Origin: Istiophorus platypterus
Lineage: Eukaryota; Chordata; Actinopteri; Istiophoriformes; Istiophoridae
Assembly (NCBI GenBank): GCA_016859345.1
Contig: CM029131.1
Span: 4,575,320-4,639,319, forward strand
Direction of reading: 5' to 3'
DNA length: 64,000 bases
Part shown: positions 30,701 through 37,993 of the stretch, piece by piece
Layout: every line of letters starts with the position of its first letter
Position numbering within the stretch: the first letter of the stretch is position 1
Position numbers and translations under genes: made by a program
The notes under the pieces: model-generated
What the model was told of the DNA's origin: nothing
Database searches by the model: none
Seen by the model: the letters and a program-made list of their open reading frames with translations, nothing else

Positions 30701-33655
30701 TGTGTGTGTATGTATGTATATGTGTGTGTTTGTTTGTCCAGCTTAGTCAATCTCTGTCTGTGTATCTATGGTGTTTGCTACAGATGAACTCACCATCTCC
30801 GTGTCAGACACTGGGCCAAAGCTGGTGACAAAAATATTCGTCTTGATCTCTGTGACATTCTCTGTTGACAGAGCACAGTGGAGAATGCATGAGGTGTGGG
30901 GAGGTCAAGGAAAAGCAATAAAAGCATTAAATCAGTAAAATTTAACTGGACCAATTTGGGGCGGAAATTGTGCATTTTTTTTTCTTAAATATTAGCCATC
31001 CACAAGTTTGTGTCTTACTGAAATATTTGGGATGTTCGTCCATGACAAGCAGCTACATTAAATTTCTGTTAGAACTGAAGAAAAAAAAACATCAACTGTG
31101 TATATTTTGTATTTGAAATTTTCAGTGCTGTTTCTAGGACTGCAACTAGAACAAAAATTTTCATAATCAATTGGCTGTTTAGCCTTAAAAATATCAGAAA
31201 ATAGTGTAAAATGCCCATAGTGGTTTCCAGTGCCCAAAGTAAACTCTTCAAAGGTCTTTCTTTGTCTGACCAACAATCTAAAACCCTAAAGATATTCAGT
31301 TTAAAATCATATAAAACAGCAAAAGCAGAAAGCAACAGTTGATATTAGTTGATAAACTAATAGACAAATTGTTGCTGTTCCAAGGCTGTTACACTTTGAC
31401 ATATAGGACATTCTGAAGAAAATACTGGTTGCTTATGACTTTGTGGCATCCAACACAATCAAATTTAGAGATATTGAGATGACTCTGATCGATAAAACCA
31501 GTGTTCAGTATCAATAGTGGCTTTTAAAAACCCTTGCTAGGTTTCGAGCTACGGAACAAACCAGTGCTCTCTTAGTATTCAACAGCTTTTCATGAATTTC
31601 TCTCACGATGCATTTCATCTGAAGATGATGTGAAAAAGGTAACACCTCAGTTCTGTCATTTATACCAGCGAAAAACCAACAAAATCTCCTCTGTGAATAT
31701 AAATTTGTTCCTGGCGAGCCAGGATTGGTCGTGCTGTGGAGAGCAGCTTGTTGAATGCTGAATGAAGGCCTGAATGTTTTTCTGGTATGTATTTATAGGC
31801 CCCTCTTGTCAAGGGTAGCAACTGTTACCAGGATGTGAGAGCAGGCTCTTGCCATGACACATCAGGCATTCGGCATGAAAAGCCTTGTTTCGACCTATTA
31901 TGGGACAAGTGCTGTAGGTACATGAGAGACAACGTGAAAGAAGGACTGATGACATAAAGATGAAATAAAGGAAATCAGCAGAATAAAGGCAATAATTGCT
32001 ACGTCACTGACATAGGGAAGGATTCAGGGATGGCAAAAATTCATTTCAAGCTTTCATTTATATAACCTCTTAGAGAAAAAAACCCCTCCATCTCTGAATG
32101 GCAGTTTGTCGGCTGTCAAGGTTATCTCCTGTTGCCAGGGTGAGGAGCGTGAATAAAACGCCACAACACTCTGAATTCAGGCAGGGTTGGAGATGGCTTG
32201 ATTGATTTACTCTCCCTCCACCTTGGCGGTGCACAAGAAAAGAGCGCATGAATCCGTGACCCTACGGAGGGAAACACAGCATCTGACAACAACATGTGTG
32301 TGCGTTCACCTTAGCTGACATGAGCGCAAATTTCCAAATCTGCTTGCACAGTTCATACCCTTGTATCTGCCAGTCTCCCAGCAAATTTAAATGAATCAGT
32401 GCATGAAATCGCAGCAGGAAAATGGGGCCTCTCATAGTAGAGTTTGGGTTGGGGGGTTAGGTTAGAACACTGGGAGGCTCAACCGTGGCATTATGATATT
32501 AGTATATGAAACAACTTTCTTGTTTTCATATTAGAGGGCTCTGAATGTTGCAAAGCTAAAATAAGAACTAAGAAATGAAAAAGAGTCCGCGGCAAACCTC
32601 CAAGCCCCGGTCGGAGCCTGTTGTCATAACCATCGAGGAGCCCATCCAGGATCCGGGTGAAAACTGTACTGTTGTCGTTGGCGCCCGTCTCCTTCTGAGC
32701 CTCTGAGGAGGACAGGCAGAGGCTGGGAGAGGAGAGGATGAGGAGGAAATGAGGAGAAACAACATCCTGGGGTTAGTTAAACTGCAGGACGTCAAACATG
32801 ACATGGTTATTGTGATTAATTAGCTTGCTGCATTAAGGACAGGCTTGTTGTGATTAATTATTGAACATAAGTTCTGCGTACAACTACCAGTAGAGATAAT
32901 TAAGGCTTTGACATGTGATCCAAATATAAACAAATGAGTTCCCCCTCTGAATACGTCAAGAAGGGAGGCATTGTGTTGTGATGAAGAGCACATTCTTTGT
33001 GGCTGGAAAATGAGCATAATTACACTTTTTTTTAAACACAGAACACTGTGTTCATGCACAAAAGGTACCAGAGAACAAGACATGCACAAAGGTTACATGC
33101 TGGATTTGAGCATGCGATCTAAAAGCCATTGATCTAGTCTGATGAGAGTGGACTATTCCAGTGATTTACTGACAGTATCGCCAAAGATCTTTTTTTTTTT
33201 TTTTCTTGCTTTTCTTGAGTGCAGGACAGCCACTTAAGCAGTGCAGTAGCAGAGTGCAGCGAGGATGTGCAATCAATCACAGCGAGGAGGGCAGATCTTG
33301 GCTGGAATCCTCAACGAGAAATATATGAATTTCCAAGAGTTTCATTTACTTAATTGCAGATGGAGCAATTAAAAACTGTGACAATACTGCTGAGCGTGAC
33401 TGAAAATGAAACTTATGACTTATGAACATTATCAAATCAGTGACAACTTTAATACATTTTCCCTTTATGATAAGACTACTGATGCAGAGATACGTAGTTT
33501 AACAAGCTTTCATCCTGTAACTGTGAGATTTCAAAATTTTTTCAGCAGCTGTTTCACATTATAATCTTAATTTACCTGTTTTGGCATCCACACAGTAGAA
33601 GGAGGGAAAAGAAGAGCCTTGCCATGACTGAAATTCTGCTCTTTTTGTTGTTCAT
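9571..33655 (-). CDS. gabra5: GABA-A receptor subunit alpha-5, complete coding region (9 coding exons, 461 codons)
   Basis: Cys-loop ligand-gated chloride channel subunit of inhibitory synapses and extrasynaptic membrane. Coding exons run from 33655-33576 through 32722-32598, 30861-30794, 29461-29241, 22964-22882, 18239-18096, 11961-11809, 11578-11367 to 9870-9571. All borders are AG/GT and phases agree. The spliced frame gives 461 residues, against 462 for human alpha-5 as I recall. Domains: signal peptide about 1-30, extracellular beta-sandwich about 31-250, Cys loop C172-C186, M1 and M2 in the 153 and 212 nt exons, long cytoplasmic loop about 346-427, M4 about 430-447. Alpha-5 rather than alpha-1/2/3 is supported by FGSYAYP, the TENISTS-like TEDIHTS, the loop sequence SNTTSV, and the tail NREPVVKG. 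The GABA-site FFRQ is kept. Odd: Leu135 replaces the conserved benzodiazepine-site His, and loop C has R240 and Q242. Divergently paired with gabrb3. Confidence 0.95.
9871..11366 (-). other. gabra5: gabra5 intron between M3 exon and last exon
   Basis: About 1.5 kb, donor GTACAG, acceptor CTGTAG. Holds one inverted-repeat element at 10417-10800 and otherwise AT-rich sequence with no coding signal. Confidence 0.85.
10417..10800. repeat. teleost inverted-repeat (MITE-like) element
   Basis: Left end reads TATTTTGGCAAATAAATG and the right end GTAAATTTCCAAAAATG, roughly inverted. Inside are the paired inner arms TAAAGACTGGAA...GACTCTGTCCAAAGGTAA and GAGGCTTTGGAGATGCTGGTA...TTTAATGCTAAGCTAAGCTAG, then GGTATCGATGTTTTCATCTA. 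This order matches a non-autonomous foldback-like repeat that I remember as frequent in percomorph fish. No transposase is encoded. Confidence 0.65.
11367..11578 (-). CDS. gabra5: gabra5 exon: M2, M3 and start of the cytoplasmic loop
   Basis: 212 nt; acceptor CACCCAG, donor GTACAG. Encodes VTTVLTMTTLSISARNSLP, the pore-lining M2 and the M2-M3 linker, then [20 protein letters not shown] (M3) and FATVNYFTKRSWAWDGKKAL. The TTVLTMTTLSI pore sequence is that of anion-selective GABA-A alpha subunits. The exon ends on a whole codon after QHPK. Confidence 0.97.
11579..11808 (-). other. gabra5: gabra5 short intron (230 bp)
   Basis: Short intron with donor GTGAGTGAG and acceptor TTTGCACCCAG separating the M1 and M2 exons. 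AT-rich, nothing else seen. Confidence 0.9.
11809..11961 (-). CDS. gabra5: gabra5 exon: end of extracellular domain and M1
   Basis: 153 nt, acceptor TCCCCTCAG, donor GTGAGT. Encodes QYTVMMAHFYLKRKIGYFV, then IQTYMPCFMTVILSQVSFW (M1) and LNRESVPARTVFG. Human alpha-5 has GEYTIM here; this protein has GQYTVM. The Val at the Ile position is the residue found in alpha-1, and that Ile has been implicated in alpha-5-selective ligand binding. LNRESVPARTVFG is diagnostic for alpha subunits. Confidence 0.97.
12733..12801. repeat. compound microsatellite (CT)n(CA)n
   Basis: Interrupted CT repeat running directly into an uninterrupted CA repeat of about 24 bp. Likely polymorphic. Confidence 0.9.
13624..13745 (+). 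other. candidate plus-strand first coding exon with signal peptide, unassigned
   Basis: ATG at 13624 opens 40 codons without a stop, starting MRRNMFPWWILLLFSQGFVF, then HNVGGELPFMSGNN, and ends at a consensus donor GTGAGT. The first 20 residues look like a cleavable signal peptide. The preceding 400 bases are GC-rich against AT-rich intron on both sides, with a CCCCGCC box near 12957. It is antisense inside a gabra5 intron. I do not recognise the protein and found no following exon. Several ATGs lie upstream. It may be a nested gene, an inserted gene fragment, or chance. Confidence 0.25.
16754..16811. repeat. (GT)n microsatellite, about 58 bp
   Basis: Near-perfect GT repeat. The minus-strand open frame of alternating Thr-His over it is an artefact. 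Confidence 0.95.
18096..18239 (-). CDS. gabra5: gabra5 exon: loops F and C of the extracellular domain
   Basis: 144 nt, acceptor CTGTCTCAG, donor GTGTGT. Encodes AYPVSEVVYTWTQGAAKSVE, then VAEDSSRLNQYHLIGQTAG and TEDIHTSR. SRLNQYHL and the E of TED fit alpha-5. The last codons form the loop-C approach: Arg240 stands where mammalian alpha subunits have Thr (STGEY), giving SRGQY across the exon junction. Confidence 0.96.
18240..22881 (-). other. gabra5: gabra5 intron between Cys-loop exon and loop-C exon
   Basis: About 4.6 kb, AT-rich; donor GTAAGT, acceptor TCTCAG. No microsatellite of note and no recognisable coding sequence; all frames in it are short. Confidence 0.85.
22882..22964 (-). CDS. 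gabra5: gabra5 exon: Cys loop (83 bp)
   Basis: The 83-bp size is shared by the homologous exon of all GABA-A subunits. Acceptor TTTGTCTTAG, donor GTAAGT. Encodes [20 protein letters not shown], then CPLKFGSY. The two Cys, 14 positions apart, form the family-defining disulfide at the base of the extracellular domain. Confidence 0.97.
23674..23951. repeat. foldback (inverted-repeat) element
   Basis: Left arm around 23697-23740 (ACCAAAATCCATCTATAAAC then CATTTACAAC) is the inverted match of the right arm around 23887-23929 (GTTGTAAATG then GTTTATATATGGATTTTGAT). Similarity extends weakly outward. About 150 bp of unique sequence separates the arms. Probably a MITE-type non-autonomous transposon. 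Confidence 0.6.
25436..25577 (-). mobile_element. tRNA-derived SINE, internally deleted
   Basis: Reading the minus strand from 25577: GCAGCACGGTGGCTTAGTGG contains a good polymerase III A box, and GGACTCAAGACTC 20 bp later is a decayed B box. The far end (CACACCTATGGGAAATTTAA on the plus strand) matches the 3' body of the same well-known fish SINE type. The middle is missing, so the copy is old and dead. Confidence 0.65.
26930..27115 (-). repeat. teleost dispersed repeat (same family as 3411-3957), opposite orientation
   Basis: Contains TTGAGTAACATTTTCAATGC, AGGACTTTAAATTGGTAA, TTTTTACAGTGTGGTATCGT and CTTAATACTTCTTCCACCAC, the reverse complement of the head of the family. Confidence 0.7.
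27632..27705. repeat. (GT)n microsatellite, about 74 bp
   Basis: The longest pure dinucleotide array in the window, in the largest gabra5 intron. Likely highly polymorphic. Confidence 0.95.
29241..29461 (-). CDS. gabra5: gabra5 exon: loops D, A and E, includes benzodiazepine-site position
   Basis: 221 bp, the conserved size. Acceptor TTTGTCTCAG, donor GTTGGT. Encodes EYTIDVFFRQSWKDERLCFK, then GPMEMLPLNNLLASNIWTPD, TFFLNGKKSIAHNMTTPNK and LLRLKDDGTLLYTM. FFRQ carries the loop-D Phe and Arg of the GABA site. In TFF-x-NGKKS mammalian alpha-1, -2, -3 and -5 have His and alpha-4 and -6 have Arg; here the codon at 29332-29330 is CTT, Leu135. Cys109 in ERLCF is an extra extracellular cysteine (Arg in human alpha-5). 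Confidence 0.97.
29242..30793 (-). other. gabra5: gabra5 intron between 68-bp and 221-bp exons
   Basis: The intron proper is 29462-30793 (1.3 kb), donor GTGAGT, acceptor TTGTCTCAG. AT-rich with a short GT-rich stretch near 30695-30735. No coding or repeat feature stands out. Confidence 0.75.
30794..30861 (-). CDS. gabra5: gabra5 exon (68 bp), extracellular beta-1 strand region
   Basis: Conserved 68-bp size. Acceptor CTGTCAACAG, donor GTGAGT. Encodes NVTEIKTNIFVTSFGPVSDT plus EM; the FGPVSDTEM end is the alpha-subunit signature. NVT at its start adds a potential N-glycosylation site that human alpha-5 (RVTQ) lacks. Confidence 0.96.
30862..32597 (-). other. gabra5: gabra5 intron between N-terminal exon and 68-bp exon
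   Basis: About 1.7 kb, donor GTTTGC, acceptor TCAACAG. Contains a dispersed repeat at 31130-31380. Otherwise unremarkable. Confidence 0.85.
31130..31380 (+). repeat. teleost dispersed repeat (GGACTGCAACTA... family)
   Basis: Starts TAGGACTGCAACTAGAACAA and continues with TTTTCATAATCAATTGGCTG, ATATCAGAAAATAGTGTAAA, CAGTGCCCAAAGTAAACTCTTC and GATATTCAGTTTAAAATCAT: the order of one of the most frequent spiny-rayed fish repeats. Fragments of the family are also at 1020-1100, 40595-40690 and 53672-54165. Confidence 0.7.
32598..32722 (-). CDS. gabra5: gabra5 exon: signal-peptide end and mature N terminus
   Basis: 125 nt. Of several nearby AGs, only the acceptor CTCTCCCAG at 32723 keeps the frame with the preceding exon (AG|C, Ser). 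Donor G|GTTTGC. Encodes LCLSSSEAQKETGANDN, then STVFTRILDGLLDGYDNRLR and PGLG. ILDGLLDGYDNRLRPGLG is the invariant alpha-subunit N-terminal motif. NDNSTVF carries an N-glycosylation site equivalent to NDNITIF in human alpha-5. Confidence 0.93.
32723..33575 (-). other. gabra5: gabra5 intron after the first coding exon
   Basis: About 0.85 kb; donor GTAAAT, acceptor with a long pyrimidine tract ending CTCTCCCAG. One poly-T run near 33189-33204. Nothing else seen. Confidence 0.85.
33576..33655 (-). CDS. gabra5: gabra5 first coding exon (start codon, signal peptide)
   Basis: The exon starts at 33657 after acceptor GTGTTACAG, leaving only two untranslated bases before ATG at 33655. It reads MNNKKSRISV and then MARLFFSLLLLCGCQN to donor GTAAAT. 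A second in-frame ATG at 33625 has a stronger start context (G at -3 and G at +4) and begins directly before the hydrophobic core. The upstream ATG is chosen because human alpha-5 also has a roughly 10-residue segment before an internal Met, and because it gives 461 residues. Both starts would yield the same mature protein. Confidence 0.85.
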
Positions 33656-33657
33656 GG

Positions 33658-34195
33658 CTGTAACACATGTCCACATACAGAAAAAGACAAAAAGGAGGAA
33701 GGTATTCGCATGACAAAATATCAAGAAAAAAAAAAAGTCTAAGGATCCTTACAAGGGACCTCAACTCACACAAAGAAACTCTTTACCCCGCTGCATGCAC
33801 AGGCACCAAATCAAGCGGTGGGACAATCTCTGCTCAATGAGGCTGCAACCTGCAACTCTTAAACATCCACATCACAGCCTGCACAAACACTAAAAAGGCT
33901 GCTATATCATGAAGGAAAGAAATACAAATAAGGGCATTTTTTTCCTGCAGTATGATCCCCATTGTGCAAAGCTTCAACTGCATTCGAATCCAGCGTATCA
34001 CAATTCATATGGGCCACCCCTCCTGCTCCCCCAAGCCCCTTCCCCTCTCCGCCCCCCCCCACATCACCTTACCTCCACTCTCTCCATCGCCCAAAAAAAT
34101 ATGACAGATTTCATCTCCATTCCTGTTAGACATGCTGTGACTAATTACACAAAATCTGGAGGGGGGGAAAAGGGGAAGGGGGTGTGGGGGTTTAC
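33658..34195 (-). other. gabra5: gabra5 intron 1 (inferred)
   Basis: 538 bp between the inferred non-coding first exon and the first coding exon; donor CAG|GTAAAC, acceptor with CCTTCCTCC and poly-T followed by TTACAG. No other feature. Confidence 0.6.
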
Positions 34196-34450
34196 CTGAA
34201 TGCAGATCCATCACCACCAAGGTTTATTTTATCTTGGCTCGGGAGGCTGAGGGGGGGTCTCTCTGTCGGCGGTGTTGAAGCTGGACGATCACGGGTTCAG
34301 TCACCTAATCCCTGTCGGTTGTCTCCCCTCCTTCCTCTCTTTGGCTCCTCCACCATGGGCTGCTTCTGCCCCCTCTCTCCCTCCCTCCCTCTCTCTCTCT
34401 CTCTCTCTCTCTAGCTCTCTCTCTCTCAGTGGCCCCCCATCAGGCAGCGT
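34196..34450 (-). other. gabra5: gabra5 non-coding exon 1 (5' UTR), right boundary approximate
   Basis: A consensus donor CATTCAG|GTAAAC at 34196/34195 on the minus strand follows a stretch next to a CpG island, the expected geometry of a 5' UTR exon because the first coding exon has only two bases before its ATG. The transcription start cannot be read; 34450 is a guess at the edge of the CT repeat and island. A (CT)n run (34390-34427) would lie in or next to it. Confidence 0.45.
34390..34427. repeat. (CT)n tract in the gabra5 promoter-proximal region
   Basis: About 38 bp of CT repeat with one AG interruption, preceded by CCCTCCCTCC units. On the gabra5 sense strand it reads as GA repeat, a common promoter-proximal motif. 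Confidence 0.85.
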
Positions 34451-34830
34451 TGTAGTAGTCTGTCTGGTCTTCTCCTCCTATAGGCTCACGCCGCCTTCCT
34501 CCTTCAGCGCCTGCTGCACCGCGTCTCCCGCATCGCCTCAAGAGGTGTTGCGGTGGCGGCGGCGGCGGCGGCATCACACGGGCTCCCTCCGCGGTCTCGT
34601 CCCCTCCAGCCTCCGCGCCCCGGCGGGTTCACTCCGCATTTTTTCCCCGTCTCTCTCGCCCCCTACGCCGCCCACTGCCGGTCCGAGGGGGGGCTCGGAG
34701 CGCTGCGGCGGAGGGCCGATCGTTTCTGTAGCGGGTCCTCCCCATTGGTGGGGCCGGAGGAGGAGGAGGCGCGTCGGCGGCGGCGTTGGGAGGGAGGGGG
34801 GCCAGATGTGGACAAACTCAGGTGCGGGTT
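34451..34830 (-). promoter_or_regulatory. gabra5: CpG-island promoter of gabra5
   Basis: Dense CpG and high G+C, including a CGG repeat at 34551-34572 and GGAGGAGGAGGAGGC. Located immediately upstream of the inferred non-coding first exon. Long frames on both strands here are composition artefacts. TATA-less island promoters are usual for GABA-A subunit genes; no TATA box is evident. Confidence 0.5.
34551..34572. repeat. (CGG)n trinucleotide repeat
   Basis: Seven CGG-type units with one TGG interruption inside the gabra5 promoter island. Confidence 0.85.
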
Positions 34831-34903
34831 TTTAAACCCCCTAAACCCCGAAGGAGACAACAATGAAATCGCCACTGGTTCCCAAACCTTTTATTTCCCT
34901 TTA

Positions 34904-35090
34904 TCGGCCCCTTCATTTTCCAGATGTGTACATCCGAACTCGGCTTAAACATCTGGTTTAAGCCCAGTTCGGATCTACACATCTGAACTGCCCATCCGAA
35001 CTGGGCTTAAACATCTGGTTTACACACATCTACACATCTGGAACATGAAGGGGCCGATGTGTAGATCCGAACTCGGCTTAAACCAGATGT
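34904..35090. repeat. nested inverted and direct repeat block in the divergent promoter interval
   Basis: A 19-bp perfect inverted repeat (34956-34974 against 34994-35012, ATCCGAACTGGGCTTAAAC) with a 19-nt loop sits inside a second, longer inverted pair (34904-34930 against 35031-35056, around GGCCCCTTCAT and ATGAAGGGGCC). The unit GAACTCGGCTTAAA occurs directly at 34937 and 35069, and ACATCTGG-type units recur. It can form a long stem of about 75 bp per arm with an interruption. Flanks are ordinary AT-rich DNA. Origin unknown. Confidence 0.85.
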
Positions 35091-35735
35091 TTTCTAACAC
35101 TATTAATTAGCTAAAAAGCAGCAGAGCATCCATACAGGTGAACCAACCGCTACACCGTGGGTCGGTTTAGCGCCTGGATTAGCAGGAGGCGGACATTTCA
35201 ATATTATCCACCAGTTTAAGTATATCTCAGCCGCTTATCCGCGACTTTAAGCCACATTTTAACCTTTTATCCGTGACTTTTGTGTCGCCGTTTCTCCATT
35301 AGACCACTGCTAGCTCCATCGCCAACACTCATGTGCTTTACTAACTTTTCCCGGTGTTTGATAGCTAGCTAACTATTTTAACCATTTATGATGCATTTCG
35401 CCAACTCTTGCTCTTTCGGCTATTTTAACCTTTACTTTAAAACTATTTCAAACGTTAATCCGTTCATTTAGAAGTTGGGATACTTGTTTATCCCATTACT
35501 AGCTAGTTAGCAGCTTTCAGCCATTTATCTCTTAGCTATTAGCTCTTTAGCTATTTTATACGTCTGTTTCTTAAGGCTATTTAAAACTTTTAAAATGCTC
35601 AGTCACTACATTTAGCTTTTAACCATTTATACAATACTATAACTCTTCAGACTTCTCTTCTATCTGCACAGACTCACCTTTTCTATCTCTTTTCTTCAAA
35701 TTAGCTTTAGTTTATTAGCATTAAGTTAACGCCGC
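35091..35735. other. AT-rich spacer between the two GC islands
   Basis: Many short TAGCTA/TAGCTTTT motifs and no coding potential. It separates the gabra5-side island from the second island. Confidence 0.6.
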
Positions 35736-36480
35736 CCTAGAATCTCCCGTGTAACCCCGGGCGACGGACGCGCCCATCTGGGGTAGGCCTACGACCACCC
35801 GCGGCTGGGACTCAGGCGACACCACGGTGACACTTCATGTAGAGATGGAGACAAAACGTTATATGGCGGCGTCGCCGCTCGTGTTTCTCACGGACAGAGT
35901 CCGGGCACAGTTAGTCGACTAAGTCGTGTTTGTGTCGGTGTGGATTCATTCACGGTAGATGCGACTAAAACCGGGGGAAAGTCCTCATCCTCCCGGCGGC
36001 TGCCGTAAGAGGGTAGCCGAGATCCACGCACCGTCGCCGGCAACTAGCGTCGGATATTTCACCCCCCCCTCCACTTTCTTTTTTTGGAGATCGCGGTCTG
36101 TCTGTGGTCGGGAGCTCCGGCCAGGAAAATCTAAGGAGGCGATCTGTGCTCCACCTCCTCCTCCTCCACCTCCTCCTCCACCCACCACCTCCACCCATTC
36201 ACCCCCCAGGAGCCGGATTTCAGCACCGCCGCTCGGCGCGGACAGCTCCCGCCGAGCGGCGGCCGGCGAAACCGGAGGAAGAGGAGAGGAGAGGAGCAGA
36301 TTGGAGGGGGAGTGTGATGGAGGAAGAGGAGGAGGAGGAGGAGGAGGAGGAGGAGGAGGTCGTAGATATATTTACCCCGCAGGCATCCTACTCTTTGAGG
36401 ATCCTGGTTTTTTTATTTTTCTAAACCGAGCAGAAGCAGAGGCTGCGCGGACCACAACGATCAATTAACCCGCATAACAA
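35736..36480 (+). promoter_or_regulatory. second CpG island in the divergent interval
   Basis: CpG-dense block with CTCC and GAG repeats. It contains ATATGGCGGCGTCGCCG near 35859, resembling a YY1 site and also the start of a short frame beginning MAASPLVFLTDRVRAQ. It may be a distal promoter or alternative first-exon region for gabrb3, as mammalian GABRB3 uses alternative first exons. No exon can be proven. Confidence 0.4.
36320..36359. repeat. (GAG)n trinucleotide repeat
   Basis: Twelve or so GAG units, one GAA interruption. The poly-Glu frame across it is an artefact. Confidence 0.9.
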
Positions 36481-36611
36481 ATCATAACAAATCAAAACGT
36501 CTCACTGAATAAAAGTCCGCATTTGGGGCTGATGGGCTTTTTAAAAAAAAAAAAAAAAATGAGAATTCACGGACGTGACAACACAAAGCTTGAAAAGAGT
36601 ATATTTCCCCA

Positions 36612-36655
36612 TCATTTTTTATTTATATAGCGCCAAATCATAACAGGGCTTATCT
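36612..36655. repeat. short dispersed-repeat fragment
   Basis: TTTATATAGCGCCAAATCAT followed by AACA is a phrase I recognise from many fish interspersed repeats. Too short to name. Confidence 0.35.
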
Positions 36656-36774
36656 CAGTCATTGGTTTTTATCTCATAATCACTCGCCTTTTAATTTGCC
36701 ATCAGTGTTTTCATCGGCTAAAAGCTATTTTTTTTTTCTTATCAATAATGATGCCATCAACCCTTTTCTTTCAG

Positions 36775-36822
36775 GAACGCTGTTGACGGGAACAAGAAGT
36801 TGTTCGCCATCTATGACACCAG
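36775..36822 (+). other. exon-like segment of 48 bp, candidate alternative upstream exon
   Basis: Preceded by CCCTTTTCTTTCAG and followed by GTGAGA. It is a multiple of three and open in one frame (NAVDGNKKLFAIYDT, ending AG). Its phase matches gabrb3 coding exon 2 (AG|C, Ser). No family is recognised, and it does not look like a signal peptide. It may be an untranslated exon of a distal gabrb3 transcript, an exon of an unknown gene, or chance. Confidence 0.25.
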
Positions 36823-37900
36823 GTGAGAAATGTCACAAGAACACACACGAAGACGCACATTAGGTATTGAGGAGGTTCTCCAACTCTGTGTGTGTGTGTG
36901 TGTGTGTCTGTGTGTGTTTGTCTTCTGACATCGAGTTCAGTGATTCTCAGCCTAAATAATGGATAGTAGAGCCGTCCCTTTAAGATAAGGAAAAGAGCCC
37001 ATTATAGACAATTAACAGGCTAATCAATCACAGGCATCGATTAATGGGCTGATAAATGCAACCTACTCTATAGTGTTCAGGTCCTGCCATTTTTTATATA
37101 GGAAACACGGAAAGGGATTGGCGCAGATGGTGTGAGGAGCACTGTAAAAAATGTCCATTTTAATAAGGCAATTTGGTTTAGTATTGAGGCTTAAAGTGTT
37201 GAGACAAAAGACTTGATTTTGCATGATTCTAGTCTCTTTTTTGCCTCTTTAACAAACTTTCTATCAAAAAGGAAATTATTAAGCAAAGTGGAGAAGCTCA
37301 AACTGCTTAAACTTAGGATTGGATATTTTAGATGAAAGCAAAAATACTATCACATGGTCACAAGACAAGAAAATACAGGACAATGTGTCCTAGGATGAAC
37401 TGAATCAGTTTAAACAGTCGTCTAATGCCCTCGTTGGCTCTGAAGGGAACTTTTTACAGTCCGAGAAAATGACCCTCGTGATGTCATCAGAGTTATTTTG
37501 AAATGGGCTTAGGGCTTCAAGTTTTAAACCAGTAACCGGGGTCACGCACTTCGCGTTGTCCAGTTTGAAAGACTTGGCCATTTACCGATTCAGGGGGAGT
37601 CTAACGAAAAGATCCTGCCAAGTTGCATTGTAGGATCTAGCATTTTTTTTTGCAGCTTGACCCATAATGTAAGGACTAAAAGTCTGGGTCTGCTGCTTCG
37701 ATTCTGATATCCCTCTTTTTTTTAACCTGTCCCACAACTTGCTTAAAGAACGTTGATAAAATTGCTGGATTTATCATCAGCTCAGTTAAAACAGTTTAAG
37801 GATTAGGGAGAAGTTATTTCGCATCAGAGAGGAGGGGGGCTGACATTATGTGCGGGGCCACACAATTTAAAAAGAAATAAAAGACTAAAAAAAAAAACGA
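36823..37900. other. spacer upstream of the proximal gabrb3 promoter
   Basis: AT-rich, no gene. Contains the GT array and a segment around 37410-37660 (TGATGTCATCAGAGTTATTT and GTTGCATTGTAGGATCTAGC) with the look of a dispersed repeat that I cannot name. Confidence 0.5.
36887..36919. repeat. (GT)n microsatellite
   Basis: About 33 bp with one CT interruption. Confidence 0.85.
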
Positions 37901-37993
37901 AACAAGAAGCGGTGGGGTATTTTTTACAGTGTGAAAGTGTCGGGCTTCGTCTCTCGTTTGAAACGAGCCGAGTGCCTTCACCGCCACCGCCAC

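Noticed and set aside
11367..32722. Assignment of the alpha gene to gabra1, gabra2, gabra3 or gabra4/6
   Set aside because: The AYP motif, TEDIHTS segment, SNTTSV loop and NREPVVKG tail agree with alpha-5; alpha-4/6 would have Arg at the His position and different M3-M4 loops, and linkage to a beta-3-type gene also fits alpha-5.
32568..32804. Minus-strand frame starting MSCLTSCSLTNPRM over the gabra5 N-terminal exon
   Set aside because: Wrong frame relative to the conserved ILDGLLDGYDNRLRPGLG reading; the true frame needs the acceptor at 32723.
34272..34948. Overlapping long frames on both strands in the gabra5 promoter island
   Set aside because: Caused by GC-rich composition and trinucleotide repeats; no codon bias or homology.
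35959..36468. 169-codon frame with poly-Pro and poly-Gly runs
   Set aside because: Repeat-driven frame (CTCC and GAG units) in a CpG island; stop-poor because of GC content.
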